From contig CANGIQ010000008.1 of NCBI GenBank assembly GCA_947453965.1, positions 44,334 through 108,333 on the forward strand: a stretch of DNA of 64,000 nt, written 5' to 3'. This document shows, piece by piece, positions 35,622 to 44,823 of the stretch. The DNA is from Comamonadaceae bacterium. GTDB lineage: Bacteria > Pseudomonadota > Gammaproteobacteria > Burkholderiales > Burkholderiaceae_C. The notes under the pieces were generated by a model. That model did no database searches and was not told where the DNA came from. It saw nothing but the letters and a program-made list of their open reading frames with translations. Position 1 is the first letter of the stretch. Every line of letters starts with the position of its first letter. Position numbers and translations under genes: made by a program.

Positions 35622-36785
35622 CTAACTTTGGATAGACGCCACGTCTTTCCAGCCCCACACTTTGAGGCCTTCTCGCTCGTAGCTGAGGGGGCCGCCGTAC
35701 ACGAGGGCTGGCTGCAGGCTATCTTCTTGTGCGAGGGTTTGCCATTTTTTCAGGCTATTGGCCCAGTCCGAGGCGAAAGTGCTGCCCGATTTGATTTCCA
35801 AAGGGCGCAGTCCAGCAGGTGTCTCGCTGAGCACGTCAACTTCGTTGCCCGAGCTGTCACGCCAGAAGTAGAGGTCTGGTGATAGCCCTGCGTTGAGGCG
35901 CTGCTTGTAAAGCTCGCTTACCACCCAGGTTTCAAACAATGCGCCGCGTGCGGCATGGGTTTCCAATGTTTCTGCCTGGCGTATGCCCATGAGCCAGGCA
36001 GCCAAGCCTGAGTCCAGAAAGTAAAGCTTGGGTGTTTTGACCAGGCGTTTGCCGAAGTTGCGATGGTGAGGGCGTAGCAGGGTCAGGATGTAACTTGTTT
36101 CGAGCACCGAGAGCCACTGCTTGGCTGTGACGGCGCTGATGCCGCAGTCCGCTCCCAAAGAGGCCAGATTGAGCAATTGCCCTGTTCTGGCGGCGCACAT
36201 TTTGACAAAGGTCTGGAATTGCCCCAAATCACGCACAGCCACCAGCTGGCGCACATCGCGTTCGACATAGGTGGCCATGTAGTTGCTGAACCAGTCTTGC
36301 GTGCTCACTTGGCGGTCATACAAGGCGGGGTAACCGCCTTGCAGCAAGGCTTGACTTAACGAGTCTGGCAACTGATGCGTTGCAGCCAATTCCGCCGCAC
36401 TTAACGGCAAAAGCTCCACCCTGCCAACACGTCCAGCCAGTGTTTGGGTGATGCCTGCAATTAGGTCAAACTGTGATGAACCGGTCAACACAAAATCGCC
36501 CATCAGGCTCCGCTCATCGACCCAACCTTGCAGCCATGACAACAGCTGCGGACAGCGTTGAACTTCATCCAAGATGGCGCCATTTGGAAAACGCGCCAAA
36601 AATCGTTTGGGGTCGTTGTGTGCAAATTCACGTTCGTCAGGGTTTTCCAGCGTGATGTAAGGCTTGTCCTTGAAAATCGCCTTGCTCAATGTGGTTTTGC
36701 CTGACTGACGAGGTCCGGTGATGGCCACGATGGGGAATCCTTGAGCCAATCGAACCAAGGTATTGGTAGCATGACGAGGAATCAT
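35622..36785 (-). CDS. DUF4143-type AAA ATPase
   Basis: This 387-residue protein has a Walker A motif (ITGPRQSGKTTLSKAI) and Walker B (NGAILDEVQRCPQLL). GDFVLTGSSQFDLI follows, and the C-terminal half ends with an ExK nuclease-like motif (GNEVDVLSE and LRPLEIKSG), as in AAA_14/DUF4143 proteins. Function of the family is poorly known; many members are mobile or linked to toxin-antitoxin and defence-like contexts. It lies antisense between rmlB and rmlD, with its stop 5 bp from the rmlB stop, interrupting the usual rmlBDAC operon. I used the ATG at 36785 (MIPRHATNTL); a longer start is possible. Confidence 0.85.
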   Translation of the reverse strand: MIPRHATNTLVRLAQGFPIVAITGPRQSGKTTLSKAIFKDKPYITLENPDEREFAHNDPKRFLARFPNGAILDEVQRCPQLLSWLQGWVDERSLMGDFVLTGSSQFDLIAGITQTLAGRVGRVELLPLSAAELAATHQLPDSLSQALLQGGYPALYDRQVSTQDWFSNYMATYVERDVRQLVAVRDLGQFQTFVKMCAARTGQLLNLASLGADCGISAVTAKQWLSVLETSYILTLLRPHHRNFGKRLVKTPKLYFLDSGLAAWLMGIRQAETLETHAARGALFETWVVSELYKQRLNAGLSPDLYFWRDSSGNEVDVLSETPAGLRPLEIKSGSTFASDWANSLKKWQTLAQEDSLQPALVYGGPLSYEREGLKVWGWKDVASIQS

Positions 36786-36857
36786 TTTGCAAATCCAAGT
36801 TTGAATTTTTGATTTGCAAATTGTACGGTTTGTTTTTGGCAATGTAATTCTTCGATA

Positions 36858-36905
36858 ATGACTTTAAATAGTACAAATAAGAACATTTGTGTTGTTTAAA
36901 GTCAT
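36858..36905 (+). promoter_or_regulatory. Nested inverted repeat ending in the rmlD start codon
   Basis: ATGACTTTAAA (36858-36868) and TTTAAAGTCAT (36895-36905) are perfect 11-bp inverted arms, and inside them ACAAAT (36873-36878) pairs with ATTTGT (36885-36890). The right arm contains the first two bases of the rmlD ATG, so an RNA hairpin would cover the start codon. It lies in the divergent gap between the DUF4143 gene and rmlD. Confidence 0.5.
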
Positions 36906-37863
36906 GTCCGAATTTAGCGATGAACTTAATTTGATAAATTCTTCTGCACAACGTCTTTTGTTATTGGGTGCCAACGGCCAGTTGGGTCACCAGCTCGCTG
37001 TTTCGCTGCAGCAGCTGGGCGAAGTCAAAGCGCTCACCCGTGCGGAGGTCGACTTGGCCAACCCCGTTGCATTGCGTGAGGCGTTGGTCCACATCGCCCA
37101 AACCTTCCAACCGACCGTGATCGTCAATGCTGCAGCCTACACAGCCGTGGACAAGGCGCAAACCGAAACCGAACTTGCACATGCAGTCAATGCCGCATCA
37201 CCCGCTGTGTTGGCGGAGTTGGCCCATGCCTGGAACGCCACGCTGGTGCATTACTCCACCGACTACGTGTTTGACGGCTCGGGCACGCAGCCTTGGCAAG
37301 AGAGTGACGCGACCCACCCGCTGTCGGTGTACGGCCAAACCAAGCGTGATGGCGAGTTGGCCATTACAGCCCTTTGCCCCAAGCATTTGATTTTGCGCAC
37401 CAGCTGGGTGGTGGGCACACACGGTGGCAATTTCTTAAAAACCATGTTGCGCTTGGCTGCCGAGCGCGACGCCTTGCGCGTGGTGGCTGACCAAATTGGC
37501 GCACCCACCGGTACCGAGTTGCTGGCCGATGTGACGGTCAAGCTCTTGCAAGCGATGTCAGATGCTGCGGAGAACGATGCGCGTTGGGGCGTTTATCACG
37601 TGGCGGCGGCGGGTGAAGTGTCTTGGCAAGGCTATGCGCAGCATGTGATTGCGGGGGCTTTGCATCGAGGTGCGCAGTTGAAAGCATCGCCAGAGACTGT
37701 TAGCCCCATCACCACCGCAGAATACCCAGTGCATGCGCCACGTCCACTCAACTCACGTTTGAACACGCACAAATTGCAAACCACATTTGCCATGACGTTG
37801 CCAGCTTGGCAAGTGGGCGTAGACGCTATCCTTGATCAACTTCTTTCAAAAACAAGCACATGA
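36904..37863 (+). CDS. rmlD: dTDP-4-dehydrorhamnose reductase
   Basis: This 319-residue SDR protein has [18 protein letters not shown], then [25 protein letters not shown], and the Tyr-x3-Lys pair in [14 protein letters not shown], all RmlD features. It reduces dTDP-4-keto-L-rhamnose with NAD(P)H to dTDP-L-rhamnose, the last step of the pathway. The ATG at 36904 adds about 18 residues before the Rossmann motif. The stop overlaps the rmlA start (ATGA), so rmlD, rmlA and rmlC form one transcript. Confidence 0.93.
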   Translation: MSEFSDELNLINSSAQRLLLLGANGQLGHQLAVSLQQLGEVKALTRAEVDLANPVALREALVHIAQTFQPTVIVNAAAYTAVDKAQTETELAHAVNAASPAVLAELAHAWNATLVHYSTDYVFDGSGTQPWQESDATHPLSVYGQTKRDGELAITALCPKHLILRTSWVVGTHGGNFLKTMLRLAAERDALRVVADQIGAPTGTELLADVTVKLLQAMSDAAENDARWGVYHVAAAGEVSWQGYAQHVIAGALHRGAQLKASPETVSPITTAEYPVHAPRPLNSRLNTHKLQTTFAMTLPAWQVGVDAILDQLLSKTST

Positions 37864-38735
37864 CCAAACAACGCAAAGGCATCATCTTGGCCGGTGGCTC
37901 CGGAACGCGGCTTTACCCCGTCACGCAAGCAGTGAGCAAGCAGCTCATGCCTGTGTACGACAAGCCCATGATTTATTACCCGCTGACCACCTTAATGCTC
38001 AGCGGTATTCGCGAAGTGTTAATCATCTCCACCCCGCAAGACACACCGCGATTCACCGAGCTGTTGGGCGATGGCAGCCAATGGGGCATGCACATTGAAT
38101 ACGCAGTGCAACCCAGCCCCGATGGCCTGGCGCAAGCCTTCATCATTGGCAAGAACTTTGTGGTCGATCACCCCAGCGCTTTGGTACTGGGTGACAACAT
38201 TTTTTATGGCCACGACTTGGTCAAGCAGCTGCACAGTGCCGACCAACGCAGCAATGGCGCTACGGTGTTTGCCTACCATGTCCACGACCCCGAGCGCTAT
38301 GGTGTGGTGGAGTTTGACAAGCAGTTCCGTGCCTTGAGTATCGAAGAAAAGCCCCAAGCCCCCAAGAGCAATTACGCCGTGACAGGCCTGTATTTTTACG
38401 ATGAACAGGTGTGCGACATTGCGGCAGCGGTGAAGCCCTCGCACCGTGGCGAACTGGAAATCACCGATGTCAACAAGCGCTACCTAGAGCTGGGTCAGTT
38501 GAACGTCGAGATCATGGGCCGTGGCTATGCGTGGCTGGACACGGGCACGCATGACAGCTTGTTAGAAGCAGCCAGCTTCATTGGCACGCTGCAAAAACGC
38601 CAAGGCTTGATGGTGGCTTGCCCTGAGGAAATTGCCTTCCATGAAAAATGGATTGATGCCGCTGCGTTACAAAAGCTGGCCGCACCCTTGGCCAAAAACG
38701 GCTACGGCCAATACCTGCTGAACTTGTTGAAATAA
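37860..38735 (+). CDS. rmlA: Glucose-1-phosphate thymidylyltransferase
   Basis: This 291-residue nucleotidyltransferase has the RmlA signature [17 protein letters not shown] at the N-terminus. [29 protein letters not shown] and [15 protein letters not shown] follow. It makes dTDP-glucose from dTTP and glucose-1-phosphate, the first committed step, and is usually inhibited by dTDP-L-rhamnose. The length is normal for the family. It overlaps rmlD by four bases and is 3 bp from rmlC. Confidence 0.95.
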   Translation: MTKQRKGIILAGGSGTRLYPVTQAVSKQLMPVYDKPMIYYPLTTLMLSGIREVLIISTPQDTPRFTELLGDGSQWGMHIEYAVQPSPDGLAQAFIIGKNFVVDHPSALVLGDNIFYGHDLVKQLHSADQRSNGATVFAYHVHDPERYGVVEFDKQFRALSIEEKPQAPKSNYAVTGLYFYDEQVCDIAAAVKPSHRGELEITDVNKRYLELGQLNVEIMGRGYAWLDTGTHDSLLEAASFIGTLQKRQGLMVACPEEIAFHEKWIDAAALQKLAAPLAKNGYGQYLLNLLK

Positions 38736-38738
38736 GCC

Positions 38739-39287
38739 ATGCCCTACCAAGTGACCCCCACGCCGATTGACGGTGTGTTGATTTTGGAGCCCAAGGTGTT
38801 TGGCGATGCACGGGGCTTCTTTTTTGAGAGCTTCAACGCGCGCGATTTCGAGCAAGCCACAGGCCTGCAACGCAGCTTCGTGCAAGACAACCACAGCAAG
38901 TCCGCTAAAGGCGTGTTGCGTGGCATGCATTACCAAGTGCAAAACCCGCAAGGCAAGTTGGTGCGCGTCACGCAAGGTGCGGTGTTCGATGTGGTAGTGG
39001 ATATTCGCAAAGGTTCCCCAACTTTTGGGCAATGGTTTGGCTTAGAGCTCACAGTGGACAACAAAAAGCAAATCTGGATACCCGAGGGCTTGGCCCATGG
39101 GTTTTTAGTGACCAGTGAGAGCGCCGAGTTTTTGTACAAAACCACCGACTACTACAGCCCCGAGCATGAGCGCAGCCTGTTGTGGAGCGACCCCAGCGTA
39201 GGGATTAGCTGGCCCTTACATTTGTTGGACGCGGAGCCTTTGTTGGCGGCTAAGGATGCCAATGCGCCGCTTCTTCAAGACGGATGA
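38739..39287 (+). CDS. rmlC: dTDP-4-dehydrorhamnose 3,5-epimerase
   Basis: This 182-residue cupin enzyme has the RmlC motifs FFESFNARDFEQATGL, FVQDNHSKSAKGVLRGMHYQ, GAVFDVVVDIRKGSPTFGQW and IWIPEGLAHGFLV. It inverts C3 and C5 of dTDP-4-keto-6-deoxyglucose on the way to rhamnose. With rmlA, rmlB and rmlD all present, the pathway to dTDP-L-rhamnose is complete here. Confidence 0.94.
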   Translation: MPYQVTPTPIDGVLILEPKVFGDARGFFFESFNARDFEQATGLQRSFVQDNHSKSAKGVLRGMHYQVQNPQGKLVRVTQGAVFDVVVDIRKGSPTFGQWFGLELTVDNKKQIWIPEGLAHGFLVTSESAEFLYKTTDYYSPEHERSLLWSDPSVGISWPLHLLDAEPLLAAKDANAPLLQDG

Positions 39288-39327
39288 AACTGACGGAAAA
39301 TACGCGATCTGCGTAAATCCATAGCGT

Positions 39328-40158
39328 ATGGAAAAAAACTACACCATTACTTTTGCTTGTTACAACCAACTGGACTACACCAAGAAGTTCATTGCAAGTT
39401 TGGATCGTGACGAGGTCGATTTCTCGCGCATCGTAGCGGTAGACAACGGATCGACCGACGGAACGCGTGAGTGGTTGGGCCAGCAAGGCTTTGGCGCGGT
39501 GGTGTTAAACGATCGCAACTTGGGTTGCGGTGCGGCTTGGAATCAAGGTGCTTTGGCTATTCAGTCCAAATGGACAGTTGTGATGAATAACGATGTGGTG
39601 TGCGCCAAGGGTTGGTTGCACAACTTACTCACATCCGCCGAGAAAAATGATTTACAAATTGCGAGCCCAGCGATGGTTGAGGGTGAGCTGGACTATGACT
39701 TTGCAGATTGGGCAGCTAAAGCGCAAGCTAAGATGCGAGGATATATACGTCAAGGTTCGCCACATGCCGTATGCATGGCAATTAGAGATGATGTTTGGAC
39801 TGAAATTGGCTATTTCATGCCCGTTACCAAGCTTTTGGGATATGAAGATGCGATCTTTTTTCAGCGAGCACTTGAGGCGGAGCTGAAAACAGGAACCACG
39901 GCTGACTCGTGGTTGCATCACTACGGTATGACAACCCAAAAAGCACTGAAGCTAGAAATGAAGCTAGATCAGCGGGATAGTCTTGGAAATAGAAACTTGA
40001 TGAAACTTTATATGAACCAAACCTGGTTTGCTCGAAAGATTGCTAGGTATCAGCGACGTAAGTTGCTGAAGGTTGCGCGTTTGTACGAGCTAGACTCCTT
40101 TCACATGAGTGTGCATGCGCTTAACCTTCAACCTGATAGAAACTGGGAATGGGTTTAG
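39328..40158 (+). CDS. GT2-family glycosyltransferase (copy 2 of a duplicated pair)
   Basis: This 276-residue protein is a paralogue of the glycosyltransferase at 32.6-33.4 kb. From YTITFACYNQLDYTK to CAKGWLHN nearly every residue is the same, although many third codon positions differ; beyond residue 100 the two diverge (about two thirds the same by eye). It shares the GT-A motifs VDNGSTDGTREWL and MNNDVVC. It probably uses the same donor sugar, for example dTDP-rhamnose from the rml genes just upstream, but a different acceptor. Composition shifts from GC-rich at its start to AT-rich at its end. Confidence 0.83.
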   Translation: MEKNYTITFACYNQLDYTKKFIASLDRDEVDFSRIVAVDNGSTDGTREWLGQQGFGAVVLNDRNLGCGAAWNQGALAIQSKWTVVMNNDVVCAKGWLHNLLTSAEKNDLQIASPAMVEGELDYDFADWAAKAQAKMRGYIRQGSPHAVCMAIRDDVWTEIGYFMPVTKLLGYEDAIFFQRALEAELKTGTTADSWLHHYGMTTQKALKLEMKLDQRDSLGNRNLMKLYMNQTWFARKIARYQRRKLLKVARLYELDSFHMSVHALNLQPDRNWEWV

Positions 40159-40202
40159 ATTACCTTAAACATTGTATTTAATTTTTAAAATTTTATAGAC
40201 AT

Positions 40203-41315
40203 ATGAAAAAGAAGCCAATTTTTGTAACTGAACCTTACTTGCCACCATTAAATGATTTTATTCCATATTTGGAGGAGATATGGTCAAATAAAATTTTGAC
40301 CAACGGGGGGCCATTTCATCAAAAACTAGAAGAAGCGTTATGTGAATATCTAGATGTCGAGCATATTTCGTTGTTTACCAATGGGACTTTAGCGTTGGTT
40401 ACCGCATTGCAAGCACTTAGGATTACTGGTGAAGTGATTACTACTCCATATTCTTTTGTTGCGACGGCTCATGCTTTGCTCTGGAATGGCGTTAAGCCTA
40501 TATTTGTAGATATCGATCCATCTACATTGAATCTAGATCCACAAAAAATAGAGGCTGCTATTACTCCTCAAACTACAGCGATACTTCCAGTTCACTGTTA
40601 TGGTCGTCCATGTGATGTAGATGAAATTCAGAAAATAGCTGATAAATATAATTTACGAGTTATTTACGATGCTGCACACGCTTTTGGTGTCCGTTGTCAT
40701 TGCGGTAGTGTGTTAAAGCATGGTGATTTGTCGGTTCTAAGTTTTCATGCCACTAAAGTTTTTAATACATTTGAAGGTGGTGCAATTGTATGCCCAGATA
40801 AAAAAACAAAAGATCGAATTGACCATTTAAAGAATTTTGGATTTGTTGATGAAGTAACTGTAGTGGCACCGGGGATTAATGGAAAAATGAGTGAGTTTAA
40901 TGCCGCACTTGGGCTTCTGCAATTAAAGAGTATTGATGAAGTTATTGAGTTTCGAGGCAGAATTGACTCTTTGTATCGTGCTCATTTGTCTAATGTTCCT
41001 GGGGTAACATGTTTAATCAAATCCGATGCTATCTCTCCAAATTACTCGTATTTCCCGATCCTAATTAGCGAAGAGTATCCTTTGACTCGAGATCAGCTTT
41101 TTTTAAAATTACGTGCAACTGAGATCTATGCAAGACGATATTTTTATCCGCTAATTAGTGAGTTTTCGATGTATCGCGGGTTGCCTTCTGCTCGCCCCGG
41201 TAACTTAAGTTCAGCGACAACTGCCTCTAATTCGGTAATTTGTCTTCCAATATATCCTAACCTTCCGGATGAGCAGGTGTTACGCATTTGTGATGTGATC
41301 AAATCTATTAATTGA
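40203..41315 (+). CDS. DegT-family aminotransferase, VioA/FdtB-like (dTDP-4-keto-6-deoxyglucose type)
   Basis: This 370-residue PLP enzyme has FTNGTLALVTALQALRITGE at about residue 58, then TTPYSFVATAHALLWNGVKP and FVDIDPSTLNLDP. The PLP lysine lies in SFHATKVFNTFEGG (Lys 185). These patterns match aminotransferases that act on dTDP-4-keto-6-deoxyglucose or its 3-keto isomer, such as VioA and FdtB. The substrate could come from RmlB encoded 4.6 kb upstream. The AT-rich composition differs strongly from the rml genes, so it was probably acquired separately. The next gene may modify the new amino group. Confidence 0.78.
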   Translation: MKKKPIFVTEPYLPPLNDFIPYLEEIWSNKILTNGGPFHQKLEEALCEYLDVEHISLFTNGTLALVTALQALRITGEVITTPYSFVATAHALLWNGVKPIFVDIDPSTLNLDPQKIEAAITPQTTAILPVHCYGRPCDVDEIQKIADKYNLRVIYDAAHAFGVRCHCGSVLKHGDLSVLSFHATKVFNTFEGGAIVCPDKKTKDRIDHLKNFGFVDEVTVVAPGINGKMSEFNAALGLLQLKSIDEVIEFRGRIDSLYRAHLSNVPGVTCLIKSDAISPNYSYFPILISEEYPLTRDQLFLKLRATEIYARRYFYPLISEFSMYRGLPSARPGNLSSATTASNSVICLPIYPNLPDEQVLRICDVIKSIN

Positions 41316-41321
41316 AATAAA

Positions 41322-42602
41322 ATGAAAAAAAGAAACGTTTTGATTTTTCCCGCTGGAACAGAAGTCGGATTGGAGATTTATCATGCGCTGAATTTATGCA
41401 AAGAAGTTAAACTGTTTGGGGCTGGACAAAATGTTTTAAATCATGCAAGATTTTTGTATTCTGAGTACCATGAGCTGCCGACTATCCATGAGTCTAAATG
41501 GGTGAGCTCTCTTAATGAGCTATGCGATAAATTAGAGGTTGATTATATATTTCCAGCATATGACGACATTATTGTCGCTTTGGCAACGCATGCTGATGAA
41601 ATTAATGCAAAGATAATCACAGCGCCTTTAGATTCTGTTTTAATTACGCGGTCTAAGGCCAGAACGTATGAATTTTTAACAGGAATTGTACGAGTTCCTG
41701 AAATATTTAAGACAAATTTTGATAGTCTTAAATATCCAGTATTGGTTAAACCAGATAAGGGCCAAGGGTCATCAGGCGTTAAGATTGTTGCTAATGGGTT
41801 TGAGTTAAAGGCAGCAATGGATGCCGTAGAAAGCCCTCTAGTTTGCGAGTATTTGCCTGGTGATGAATACACGATTGATTGTTTCTCTGATCGAGATAAA
41901 GGGCTTTTATTTTGTGGAGCTCGTGAGCGTCGACGAACAAGAAATGGAATATCTGTAAATACAATTTCTAGAAATTTGCCTGAGGTTGAAGAAATAGCTC
42001 GTAAGATAAGCGATGCATTTCACATGCGTGGAGCTTGGTTTTTTCAAATTAAGCGGGCACAAAATAAAGAGCTTACTTTATTGGAGGTTGCGCCACGTAT
42101 TGCAGGTGCAATGGCATGCCATCGAGTTCAAGGCGTAAATTTTCCATTACTTAGTCTTTTTGAGGAGGAGAGACTGCACATCTCTATTAACAAGAATGAC
42201 GGTGTAGTTGAGTTGGATCGTGCTTTATGCAACCGATATAAACATACTATTAAATATTCAGTTATATATTTTGATTTTGATGATACTTTAATTATTAATG
42301 GTAAGTTGAATTACGATGCTGTTGCATTTATTTTTAAGTGTCTAAATGAGGGAAAGAAGGTGATCCTGATAACGCGTCACAAAGGCGACCTAAATGAAAT
42401 TTTAACTCAGTATCGATTAAGGCATGTATTTGATGAAATTATTCACATAAATCAGACGGATCGTAAATCAAATTACATTAATGAAAGAGATGCCATATTC
42501 ATCGATGATAGTTTTTCTGAGCGATTAGACGTACAAGAAAATTGTAAGATACCAACATTCGATGGTAGTATGTTAGAGTTGCTTTTAAATGGTTTAGAGT
42601 GA
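41322..42602 (+). CDS. ATP-grasp ligase fused to a HAD-family hydrolase domain
   Basis: This 426-residue protein has an N-terminal preATP-grasp domain (VLIFPAGTEVGLEIYHALNL) and an ATP-grasp fold at about 110-290 (YPVLVKPDKGQGSSGVKIV, CEYLPGDEYTIDCF, LTLLEVAPRIAGAM). The C-terminal HAD domain is at about 313-426 (VIYFDFDDTLIINGKLN with DxD-type start, VILITRHKGD, and DAIFIDDSF). ATP-grasp enzymes join a carboxylate to an amine through an acyl phosphate; HAD domains are mostly phosphatases. It stands 6 bp after the sugar aminotransferase. I infer that it may attach an amino acid or other acid to the amino sugar; this has not been shown. Confidence 0.8.
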   Translation: MKKRNVLIFPAGTEVGLEIYHALNLCKEVKLFGAGQNVLNHARFLYSEYHELPTIHESKWVSSLNELCDKLEVDYIFPAYDDIIVALATHADEINAKIITAPLDSVLITRSKARTYEFLTGIVRVPEIFKTNFDSLKYPVLVKPDKGQGSSGVKIVANGFELKAAMDAVESPLVCEYLPGDEYTIDCFSDRDKGLLFCGARERRRTRNGISVNTISRNLPEVEEIARKISDAFHMRGAWFFQIKRAQNKELTLLEVAPRIAGAMACHRVQGVNFPLLSLFEEERLHISINKNDGVVELDRALCNRYKHTIKYSVIYFDFDDTLIINGKLNYDAVAFIFKCLNEGKKVILITRHKGDLNEILTQYRLRHVFDEIIHINQTDRKSNYINERDAIFIDDSFSERLDVQENCKIPTFDGSMLELLLNGLE

Positions 42603-42617
42603 TTTTGAAAGATTTGT

Positions 42618-43538
42618 GTGAAGAAGTATTTAATATTTTCTCCTAAGTTTGATGAAAATAATGGAGGCGTGATTTGTTTGCATTATCTAGCCCACTTAAT
42701 TAATGAGTGTGGTGCAGAGGCATATTTGACTCCTATTTTTCAAGGATTTGAGATTAATAATTTAAATTTCAAAAGGCCTTTCTTTAAAGTTCTTTACAGT
42801 AAGCTTATAGATAAATTTCGCAAATTTAAAATTAATGATGCATTTAATGCTAACGTAATTAGAGACATTTCTAGAATTAAAGATAGTAGTGAGTGGATTG
42901 TTGTTTACCCTGAGATAACATTTGGGAATCCACTTGGTGCCAAAAATGTTGTGCGATGGTTATTACACAATCCAGGTTTCCATTCTGGAACTTTTTACTA
43001 TGGAACAGGCGAACTCCATGTTAAATACCATCATGGATTTTCAGATTTTTATTATCCTGGATCAAAGCTTTCTGCAAACATATTAAATATAAGTTATTTT
43101 CCATTGCATTTATATAATATGGATGGAGTGTCGCCGTCTCGTGTCGGAACTGCATATTGTATGCGTAAAGGGCGAAATCGAAAAATTCAGCATGATTTAA
43201 ACGGATCAATTTTAATTGATGGCATGTCACACGCTGAGGTGGCAAGCATTCTTAAAAGAGTAAAAACTTTCATTTCATATGATCTATATACCGCGTATTC
43301 TGTTTTTGCTTCATTATGTGGTTGTGACTCTGTCATTATTCCAGAGGACGAAATTTCAAAAGAGGCTTGGTATCCAAATCCTGAAAGTCGGTACGGTCTA
43401 GCGTACGGATTTGAAGATTTATCGAATGCAAGCGAGACAAGACATTTGCTTATAGAGAAGGTAAATAGGGACCACGCCAAGAATAAGCAAAGAGTTGCTG
43501 ACTTTATAATTGAAAGCAATGAATTTTTCATGAAATAA
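42618..43538 (+). CDS. WavQ-like putative glycosyltransferase (copy 2)
   Basis: This 306-residue protein starts with GTG (KKYLIFSPKFDENNGGVICL) and matches the gene at 33.5-34.4 kb along its whole length. Both have GNPLGAKNVVRWLLH-type, AYCMRKGRNRK, ILIDGMSHAEVA and RVKTFISYDLYTAYSVFA segments, with overall identity of perhaps one third to one half by eye. I infer a GT-B type glycosyltransferase for block 2. It is one of the most AT-rich genes in the window and is the last plus-strand gene before the minus-strand block 3. The 55-bp gap that follows holds only a short hairpin without a T tract. Confidence 0.6.
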   Translation: MKKYLIFSPKFDENNGGVICLHYLAHLINECGAEAYLTPIFQGFEINNLNFKRPFFKVLYSKLIDKFRKFKINDAFNANVIRDISRIKDSSEWIVVYPEITFGNPLGAKNVVRWLLHNPGFHSGTFYYGTGELHVKYHHGFSDFYYPGSKLSANILNISYFPLHLYNMDGVSPSRVGTAYCMRKGRNRKIQHDLNGSILIDGMSHAEVASILKRVKTFISYDLYTAYSVFASLCGCDSVIIPEDEISKEAWYPNPESRYGLAYGFEDLSNASETRHLLIEKVNRDHAKNKQRVADFIIESNEFFMK

Positions 43539-43593
43539 AGTAATATTTCATGCATCGTGTGATGCTCATAGTATCTACAGTGCTCGGTAAATA

Positions 43594-44823
43594 CTATAAC
43601 CTCGCCATCCACATCGTCACTACGGACAAGCCCAAGCTACTTACCAACGCAAAAACCGATACAAGTTCGGTAGCGCTGAGGTGTATATCAAATACTAAGG
43701 GCGCGAGCAACACCAGCCCTTGCGCCAAGGCCAAAGCCAGACAAACCCATGAATAAGTAACCGCCGATTGGGTTTGAAACGGCCGGTGGCTGAATGCCGC
43801 AGATAAGCAAGCGCAGCCTTGCCATAGCACCAAGGGCGCGATGTAGGCCCACACGCCGCTCCATCGCGCATCGAGCCATTGCGCATAAAGTGCCGTTGCG
43901 CACGCGAAGCCGAGCAAGATCACGCACACAAAGGCCGCCAACCCCAACCACCAAGGGCTGGCGCGTGAGGCTTCTTGCGGTTTGGCCAACATCACTTGTG
44001 CCCAAGCCATGTGGACTACGGCGGGTAAAAAGCCCAGCACGCGCAACAGGGCGGTCATCCAACCGGTTTCTTGCGCGCCGTACAAACGTTGCCAGACCAA
44101 CACGATGGCCGTGGCCAGCACGGCGTCTACTGCGGTGTGTGCCATGCGCAAACGGGTGCTGCGGGGGTCGGCTTGTGTGGAGGCGGCTTCAGATGGTGAG
44201 GCATTGTTAGCGTCAAGACCATCGGTTGGTGTGACTGCTTGACGCCAAGCTGGCAGCAACCAAGCGGCACCCACGGCATAGCCCAACACGGCAGACAGCA
44301 CCAAGCTAGGCCAAGCGCCTTCTGTGTTGGCGCACATCAATACTGCAGCGACGGCCGCGCAGGTGGCTGTCAAAGGCGGCAACACGCGCACCGCAGCTTG
44401 TTGCCAAGCGGTGCCCACACGCAAGCTGAGGGCTTGCGCCAAGGTCCAGCCCATTTGAAACACCGCTAGCAGCAACACCCACAACAAAGCGGGCCAGTTG
44501 TTAAGTTTGCTAAAAGCTAAAGCTAGCGCCACCAAGGGCAGCAACCACAAGCCTCGCGCCAAGCTGGCACGCCAGGCATGGCGTGCAGCCAGCTCAGCAG
44601 GTAGGTGGGCATTTGCCAGCAAGCTCAAAGGGGCTTGCGCCAGAGCCAAGGTCATCCAGAAAAAACCAATTTGGCTCAGTACTGAAAACTCACCCACTTC
44701 TTCCGGCGTGAACAAACGCAGCATGAGCAAGGCAAACACCACCTGGGTAACAAAGGCCACCAAGCTGGCCAGTGCCACGGTGTGGCTGGTGCGATTCGTG
44801 CCTGGCAAGCGAAACGCGGTCAT
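43594..44823 (-). CDS. Wzx-like oligosaccharide flippase / membrane protein
   Basis: This 409-residue protein has about 10-12 hydrophobic helices and an arrangement like polysaccharide flippases (VVFALLMLRLFTPEEVGEFS near the start, which matches the family's helix-1/2 region). A hydrophilic loop around residues 205-230 separates two halves. It would move the lipid-linked sugar made by block 3 across the inner membrane. The ATG at 44823 overlaps the stop of the glycosyltransferase upstream (ATGA). High GC, in sharp contrast to the neighbouring block 2 gene on the other strand. Confidence 0.72.
   Translation of the reverse strand: MTAFRLPGTNRTSHTVALASLVAFVTQVVFALLMLRLFTPEEVGEFSVLSQIGFFWMTLALAQAPLSLLANAHLPAELAARHAWRASLARGLWLLPLVALALAFSKLNNWPALLWVLLLAVFQMGWTLAQALSLRVGTAWQQAAVRVLPPLTATCAAVAAVLMCANTEGAWPSLVLSAVLGYAVGAAWLLPAWRQAVTPTDGLDANNASPSEAASTQADPRSTRLRMAHTAVDAVLATAIVLVWQRLYGAQETGWMTALLRVLGFLPAVVHMAWAQVMLAKPQEASRASPWWLGLAAFVCVILLGFACATALYAQWLDARWSGVWAYIAPLVLWQGCACLSAAFSHRPFQTQSAVTYSWVCLALALAQGLVLLAPLVFDIHLSATELVSVFALVSSLGLSVVTMWMARL

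Noticed and set aside
35622..36785. DUF4143 ATPase as part of rhamnose synthesis
   Set aside because: It is antisense to the rml genes and belongs to a family with no known link to sugar synthesis; the location is better explained by insertion.
43546..43580. Terminator after the WavQ-like copy 2
   Set aside because: A small hairpin (GCATC/GATGC) is there, but no T tract follows, so it does not qualify.
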